53,296 bases of DNA from Alphaproteobacteria bacterium (lineage in GTDB: Bacteria; Pseudomonadota; Alphaproteobacteria; Geminicoccales; Geminicoccaceae): NCBI GenBank assembly GCA_027045875.1, contig JALUAG010000048.1, positions 1 through 53,296 of the forward strand. The letters run 5' to 3'. Position 1 is the stretch's first letter. Each line of letters starts with the position of its first letter. Under the pieces are notes generated by a model. It was not told the origin of the DNA. It saw only the letters and a program-made list of their open reading frames with translations, and made no database searches. Of the stretch, positions 48,950 through 53,296 are shown piece by piece. A program made the position numbers and the translations under genes.

Positions 48950-49277
48950 TGGGACAGAAGCGCCGCGCCGCTTCCGGCCCTTCGTCGCCGGCGAGGAAAC
49001 GGCGGCAGCGACCGACGTCGAGACAATGCGCGCAGGTGCGTTCGGCGTCGCGCAGACCGGCGAGCCAGCCCGCCGGAAGGGTGTCGGCATCGATGCCGAA
49101 CCGCTGCATCATGCGACGGAGTTCGAGCTCGCTGTCGCCCCGCGCACTCGTTGTCTCGATCGGATCGAGCGCGAGCTCGCGCAGGCTCTGTTCGACGGCG
49201 AGCGGCTCCTCGGCTCCCTCATCGGTGCGCCAACGCGCGAGACGCGTGAGCACCCGCGCGAACCAGTGATCGACCAT
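48891..49277 (-). CDS. DUF6455-like cysteine-motif protein
   Basis: 128 residues. The C-terminal third carries CAHCLDVGRCRRFL and FCPNAEVFDEM, i.e. C-x2-C-x5-C and a later C-P-N, the signature I associate with the uncharacterised DUF6455 family of alphaproteobacteria. Four cysteines could hold a metal or Fe-S site. No signal peptide. ATG at 49277 is preceded by GGGAG. It lies 71 bases after the chelatase gene of the heme d1 cluster and overlaps the DUF488 gene, so it is probably co-transcribed with both. Confidence 0.75.
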   Translation of the reverse strand: MVDHWFARVLTRLARWRTDEGAEEPLAVEQSLRELALDPIETTSARGDSELELRRMMQRFGIDADTLPAGWLAGLRDAERTCAHCLDVGRCRRFLAGDEGPEAARRFCPNAEVFDEMAAQLRSAADSS

Positions 49278-49348
49278 CTCCCGGTCTCCCGCAATCTACC
49301 GTGACAGTTGAGCGGCGGAGAAGGCGTTGTCAACGGCGCGAGCGGCGA

Positions 49349-50050
49349 TCAGCCGGGTTCGACCGGAGCGCACTGGGAGGCCGCCTCGACGATCAGATCC
49401 GAAATCCGGGGATGGCCGCCGAGGGGGCCGAGATAGGCCACCCGCTCGCCGAAGGGTGCGAGTGCGGCCTCCACGTCGTCGCTTCCGTGGGGGCCGGCAT
49501 CGACGAAGAAGCCGGCCACCACCACCGGCCCCTCGATCCGCGCCACGACGTCCGCGAGAAAGGGCTCCTGTTCGAGAAAGGCGCAGAAGACCTCGGCGAA
49601 CGGACCGGAAGCCCGGAGGCGCGAGGCCTGGGCGAAGGCGGTATCGCCACTGGTGAGGAAACGCGCCGTGCCGTGGCCCGCGAGAACGAGGCTCGTGCGC
49701 CCGACCTCCCAGCCCTTCCGTTCGCAGGCGGCGGTGGCGAGTCCGCGGATGATGTCGGCGATCTCCGGCCGCGTGCCGATGGTCCGGCACAGCTCGATCC
49801 GCTGCCCGCGACCCATCCCCGCGAGGCGGGCCTGCAGCCAGGCCAGGATGTAGCCTTCGGCCATCAACAGCGGCACCACCCGCACAGCGGCCGGTCGCAG
49901 CTCCGCGATCACCTCCTCGATCGTCGGCCGGCCCCGCAGGCAGGCGGCACGCACCGTAGTGAAGAGGTGGCGCCCGGCGATCCGGCGGGCATGCTCTAGG
50001 GCAACCCCGGGCCCGTCGTCGACACCGTGGGTGGCGACGACGAGGGCCAC
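49349..50050 (-). CDS. CbiX/SirB-type sirohydrochlorin chelatase
   Basis: 233 residues made of two tandem chelatase-like halves. The first begins VALVVATHGVDDGPG but has GY where the second metal-binding histidine is expected (PLLMAEGYI). The second has LVLAGHGT and AGFFVDAGPHGSDDV, with both histidines. GTG at 50050 lies 13 bases after nirN; an ATG at 50107 inside nirN is an alternative. Its place in a heme d1 cluster suggests that it inserts iron into sirohydrochlorin to make siroheme for NirH-type decarboxylases; cobalt chelation cannot be excluded. Confidence 0.82.
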   Translation of the reverse strand: MALVVATHGVDDGPGVALEHARRIAGRHLFTTVRAACLRGRPTIEEVIAELRPAAVRVVPLLMAEGYILAWLQARLAGMGRGQRIELCRTIGTRPEIADIIRGLATAACERKGWEVGRTSLVLAGHGTARFLTSGDTAFAQASRLRASGPFAEVFCAFLEQEPFLADVVARIEGPVVVAGFFVDAGPHGSDDVEAALAPFGERVAYLGPLGGHPRISDLIVEAASQCAPVEPG

Positions 50051-50063
50051 CGACGCCGGCGGG

Positions 50064-51629
50064 TCAGTGGCTCGTGCCCTCGGAGAAGCGGATCTTGTTC
50101 CACACATTGTACTTGCCGGATGGTTTGGATGCCGGGATGCGGGCGACCTCCTCGAGCGTCTCGGCGTCGTAGACGATCACCGCCCCCTCCCGGTCCCAGA
50201 TGCTGAGGAGCGCGTAGCGGCCGTAACGGTCGAACTCCACGTGGCCGGATACCTTGCCCGGTACCGGCCGCAGGGTGCGGACGATCTCGAGGTTGCGCTT
50301 GTCGATGATGTGCACCGCATCGCGGTTCTCGCCGAAGAACACGTCCGCCCAGGCGTAGGGGCTGTTCTCGTGGCTGCGCATGAAGAAGCCGGGGCCGAGG
50401 GTCGGGATTTCCCGGATCAGGCTCCAGTCCTCCATGTCGATGATGCTGATCGCCGCCTTGCGCAGGTTGGGGGTGCCCATCACCCGCCGTCCCCGCCACG
50501 TCCAGCTGATGCCCGAGCCGAGATGGGGCATGCCGGCGAGGGGCAGCCTCGCGATGGGACGACCCACCTCGAGCTGCACCACCACCGCCTCGCCGGTGCG
50601 CCGGGAGGCGCCGATGAGGTGCCGGTAGGCGGGATCGAAGAAGAAGTCGTCGAGCGGCTGATCGAGCTCGATGCGGCGGATGGGAAAACGCTCACGGACG
50701 GTGAGCGCCTCCTCCATGCCCTTCTCGTAGCTGTGTACGAAACCGGGGAAGGTGGCCGGCGGCGGGTCCTCGTAGGGAATCTCCCAGATCTCGGCCACGT
50801 CCTTGAGGGCGACGATGAAGCTGCGACGCGGCGGCGCCAGATAGACGGCGCTCACCCGCGAGCGCGTCTTCTTCCAGCGGTCGGTGACGGGGATCACCTC
50901 GAGCGGCGTGAGGGTCTGCGCATCGAGGAGCACCAGCGTTCTGGGCAGATAGTTGGCCACCGCCAGCACGCGGCCGTCGCCGGAGATCGCGATGTTGCGG
51001 CTGTTGATGCCGGCGCGCACCTCGGCCACCGTCTGCAGGCTCCAGAGGTCGTAGCGCGTCACCCAGCCGTCGCGGGAGACGAAATGGACGAAGCGGCCGT
51101 CGGGGCTGAACTTGGGACCGCCGTGCAGGGCGTAGCGGCTGGGGAATCGGGCGAGCCGCTCGAAGCGGTCGCCGTCGATGATGCTCACGTGATGATCCCC
51201 GCTCTCCACCAGCACGAAGAGGTTGAGGGGATCGGCGTCGAACTGCGGGCGGTCCGGGAGATCGGCGGGATCGACGAACATCCGGCGGGAGGCCTCGATC
51301 TCCGCCCGCCCCCAGCGCGGAGCTTTCGCCGGGGCGGTGAAGAGGTAGGCCGCCAGCGCGGCGATCTCCTCTGCCGTCAGCCGGTCGCCGAAGGCCGGCA
51401 TCTGGGTGGCGGCGCGGCCGTTCGCGATCACTTCTCGGGCCTCCGCCTGGGTGAGCCGCCCGAGGCTTTCGGGAAGCAGCGCGGGTCCCGTACCGCCCAG
51501 GCGCCCTGCTCCATGGCAGGAAGCGCATTCACGCGCATAGAGGGCGGTCGGGTCGGGCGACTGGGCGGCCACCGGCGCGGCGGCAAAGAGGAGCAGGGCG
51601 AGGAACGGGCTATTCCGCGGCCAGCGCAT
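50064..51629 (-). CDS. nirN: NirN, c-type cytochrome with heme d1-binding propeller
   Basis: 521 residues with a signal peptide (to about residue 22), a c-type heme site C35-x2-C38-H39 and an eight-bladed d1-type propeller containing YALHGGPKFSPDGRF, where the axial histidine is expected. The end, SGKYNVWNKIRFSEGTSH, and the short single-heme N-terminal domain favour NirN, the dihydro-heme d1 dehydrogenase of the last step, over the nitrite reductase NirS. Acts in the periplasm. The ATG at 51629 overlaps nirJ by 20 bases. Confidence 0.88.
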   Translation of the reverse strand: MRWPRNSPFLALLLFAAAPVAAQSPDPTALYARECASCHGAGRLGGTGPALLPESLGRLTQAEAREVIANGRAATQMPAFGDRLTAEEIAALAAYLFTAPAKAPRWGRAEIEASRRMFVDPADLPDRPQFDADPLNLFVLVESGDHHVSIIDGDRFERLARFPSRYALHGGPKFSPDGRFVHFVSRDGWVTRYDLWSLQTVAEVRAGINSRNIAISGDGRVLAVANYLPRTLVLLDAQTLTPLEVIPVTDRWKKTRSRVSAVYLAPPRRSFIVALKDVAEIWEIPYEDPPPATFPGFVHSYEKGMEEALTVRERFPIRRIELDQPLDDFFFDPAYRHLIGASRRTGEAVVVQLEVGRPIARLPLAGMPHLGSGISWTWRGRRVMGTPNLRKAAISIIDMEDWSLIREIPTLGPGFFMRSHENSPYAWADVFFGENRDAVHIIDKRNLEIVRTLRPVPGKVSGHVEFDRYGRYALLSIWDREGAVIVYDAETLEEVARIPASKPSGKYNVWNKIRFSEGTSH

Positions 51630-52785
51630 GCCCGTCCGCCTCCGCCGTGGAAGGGGCGATTTCCTCGTCCGTCAGGTAGCAGGCGGGATCCTCGGCCCAG
51701 GGGTCGCCCAGGATGCGCAGCGCCCGGATGCGGGTGTTGCCGCCGCAGATGGCGAAGTGGGCGCAGCGGCCGCACCGTCCCGAAATGCTGCGCGGACGCC
51801 GCTTGAGCCCGGCCATGATGGGGTCGCTCGTGTCGCGCCAGATTTCCGAGAAGGGCCGCTCCTTCACGTTGCCCAGGCTGTAGTGCCACCAGAAGGTGTC
51901 GGGATGGACGTTGCCGAGATTGTCGATGTTGGCGACGTTGACGCCGCTCGCGTTGCCGCCCCAGGCCTCGAGCTTGGCGCGGATGTGCGCCGCCCGCTCG
52001 GGGAACCGGCGGCGCACCCAGTGCAGGAAATAGACGCCGTCGGCGTCGTTGTTGCCGGTCACGAACTCGGTGCCGCGTCCCTCGCGGAGGTGCTGCCAGC
52101 AGCGGGCGAAGAGGAGGTCCATCACCTCGCGGGTCGTCCGGTGATAGGCGTCGTCGCCGCGGTAGCGGTCGCCGCGCCCGGCGTAGACGAGGTGGGAGAG
52201 GTAGAACTTGTCGATCCGCTCCGCCTCCATGAGATCGAGCATCGACGGCAGGCTCTCGACATTGCGCTCGGTGACGGTGAAACGCAGCCCGATCTTGATG
52301 CCGCGATCGCGGCACAGGCGGATGCCGCGCAGGCTCGCCTCGTAGCAGCCCGGCACGCGGCGGAAGCGGTCGTGCACCGCGCCGATGCCGTCGAGGCTGA
52401 CCCCGACATAGTCGTAGCCCACGGCGGCGATGCGGTCGGCCATCGCCTCGTCGATCAGCGCCCCGTTGGTGGAGAGGCCGACGTAGAAGCCGAGGGCCTT
52501 GGCCCGTTCGGAGATGGCGAAGATGTCGGGGCGCAGCAGCGGTTCGCCGCCGGAGAGAATGAGCACGGGCACGCCGAAGGCGCGGAGGTCGTCCATCACC
52601 GCGAACACTTCCGCGGTGGTGAGCTCGCCCGGGAAATCGGTGTCCGCCGAAAGGGAATAGCAGTGGATGCAGTTGAGGTTGCAGCGGCGGATGAGGTTCC
52701 AGATCACCACCGGCCCCGGCGGTTCGCGACGCACCACCGGCGTCGGCTCCAGGACCTCCCGCATGAACTGGCTCAGGCGGAACAT
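51610..52785 (-). CDS. nirJ: heme d1 biosynthesis radical SAM protein NirJ
   Basis: 391 residues. Radical SAM motif C35-x3-C39-x2-C42 (RRCNLNCIHCYSL), SGGEPLLRPD and a C-terminal cysteine cluster GRCGRCAHFAICGGNTRIRAL for an auxiliary Fe-S site. NirJ converts 12,18-didecarboxysiroheme by removing propionate side chains and introducing oxo-precursors. The N-terminal FRLSQFMREVLEPTP is typical of NirJ. ATG at 52785 overlaps the decarboxylase gene by 13 bases. Confidence 0.94.
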   Translation of the reverse strand: MFRLSQFMREVLEPTPVVRREPPGPVVIWNLIRRCNLNCIHCYSLSADTDFPGELTTAEVFAVMDDLRAFGVPVLILSGGEPLLRPDIFAISERAKALGFYVGLSTNGALIDEAMADRIAAVGYDYVGVSLDGIGAVHDRFRRVPGCYEASLRGIRLCRDRGIKIGLRFTVTERNVESLPSMLDLMEAERIDKFYLSHLVYAGRGDRYRGDDAYHRTTREVMDLLFARCWQHLREGRGTEFVTGNNDADGVYFLHWVRRRFPERAAHIRAKLEAWGGNASGVNVANIDNLGNVHPDTFWWHYSLGNVKERPFSEIWRDTSDPIMAGLKRRPRSISGRCGRCAHFAICGGNTRIRALRILGDPWAEDPACYLTDEEIAPSTAEADGHALAAE

Positions 52786-53279
52786 GGCGTCCTCTCCTCG
52801 GGGAAGCGCGCCCGCAGCCCGGTCTTCTTGAGGATGCGGCGGCTGTAGAGGACTTCGTGGCCTCTCGCGGCATCCCCCAGCAGGCGCGCGATCTCGGCCA
52901 CCTTGCGCTCCACCTCGGCGCGGTCGCGGCCGTGCACCATGGCGAACAGATTGTAGGGCCAGTCGGGGAGACGGCGCGGGCGGCGATAGCAGTGGCTCAC
53001 GAAGGGCAGGGCGCCGACCGCGCTGCCGAGCCGGTCCACCGCCTCGTCGGCCACGTCCCAGACGCTCATGCCGTTGGCCCGGTAGCCCAGCCGGTAGTGA
53101 TTGGGCACGACGCCGATCCGGCGGATAATGCCGGCCTCCAGCATGCGCGCGAAGCGCTGCCGCACCTCGGCGCCGGAGATGCCGAGGCGCGCGCCCACCG
53201 CCTCGAAGGGACGTTCGCAGAGCGGCAGACCCTCCCGGGTCGCGGCGATCAGGGCGCGATCGACGGCATCCGGCTTCAT
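52773..53279 (-). CDS. nirH: siroheme decarboxylase subunit (NirH/NirG/NirL type)
   Basis: 168-residue Lrp/AsnC-like protein. The N-terminal winged HTH-like part (LCERPFEAVGARLGISGAEV) is followed by RRIGVVPNHYRLGYRANGMSVWDV and THCYRRPR-like SHCYRRPRRLPDWPYNLFAM, which provide the histidine and arginine side chains used by this family to bind siroheme propionates. The symbol nirH is assigned from its place just before nirJ; nirG or nirL cannot be separated by eye. Start ATG at 53279 overlaps the TGA of what seems to be another gene running off the right edge. Confidence 0.88.
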   Translation of the reverse strand: MKPDAVDRALIAATREGLPLCERPFEAVGARLGISGAEVRQRFARMLEAGIIRRIGVVPNHYRLGYRANGMSVWDVADEAVDRLGSAVGALPFVSHCYRRPRRLPDWPYNLFAMVHGRDRAEVERKVAEIARLLGDAARGHEVLYSRRILKKTGLRARFPEERTPCSA

Positions 53280-53296
53280 GCATCGAGCCTCAACTC

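Noticed and set aside
50064-51629. NirS (cytochrome cd1 nitrite reductase) as identity of the nirN gene
   Set aside because: Single short cytochrome c domain, the C-terminal SEGTSH ending and position after nirJ fit NirN better.

Overview
The window is a GC-rich (about 70%), gene-dense chromosomal stretch. Gene content and order point to an alphaproteobacterium, probably Rhodospirillales-like: MucR/Ros regulator, miaB-phoH-ybeY-corC-lnt-HTH-metK-trmB, rimP-nusA-ylxR-infB-rbfA-truB, lysC-ptsP, ispG-hisS-prfA-prmC, and DUF1178 with a monothiol-sized glutaredoxin. This placement is inferred from synteny; no 16S or other marker is present. No tRNA, rRNA, CRISPR array, insertion sequence or prophage is visible.

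Bases 1-15.4 kb (minus strand) form one long run of translation and RNA-modification genes: mucR, miaB, phoH, ybeY, corC-like, lnt, HTH regulator, metK, trmB, then (from its own promoter) rimP, nusA, ylxR/L7Ae, infB, rbfA and truB, which is cut by the left edge. Many neighbours overlap by ATGA or GTGA. phoH appears to lack any ATG/GTG/TTG at its conserved N-terminus and probably starts at CTG. tusA diverges from mucR; rimI, tsaB, an Nfu-type scaffold gene and a DUF2333 gene follow on the minus strand.

Bases 18.7-27.7 kb hold a nucleoside uptake and salvage locus on the plus strand: a BMP-family binding protein, a double-domain ATPase, two permeases, a cytidine deaminase-purine nucleoside phosphorylase fusion, then deoC and deoA. 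Two minus-strand genes (a small membrane protein and an ArsC-like protein) split it. The pathway implied is import of nucleosides, deamination of cytidine, phosphorolysis of purine and pyrimidine nucleosides and aldol cleavage of deoxyribose 5-phosphate.

Bases 27.7-45.1 kb are mostly housekeeping genes on the minus strand: prmC, prfA, hisS, ispG, a RodZ-like membrane HTH protein, ptsP, a nitronate monooxygenase-family gene and lysC; ubiG on plus; then DUF1178, glutaredoxin, ComF, CutA, two peptide-type ABC permeases directly coupled to uvrB.

Bases 45.1-48.3 kb (plus) carry an ELM1-family protein, a sulfotransferase and a GT8-like protein, possibly a small surface-glycan module. Bases 48.3 kb to the right edge (minus) hold part of a heme d1 synthesis cluster for cytochrome cd1 nitrite reductase: siroheme decarboxylase subunit, nirJ, nirN, a CbiX-type chelatase, followed by a cysteine-motif DUF6455 protein and a DUF488 protein. 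The organism is therefore probably a denitrifier; nirS itself would lie beyond the right edge or elsewhere.
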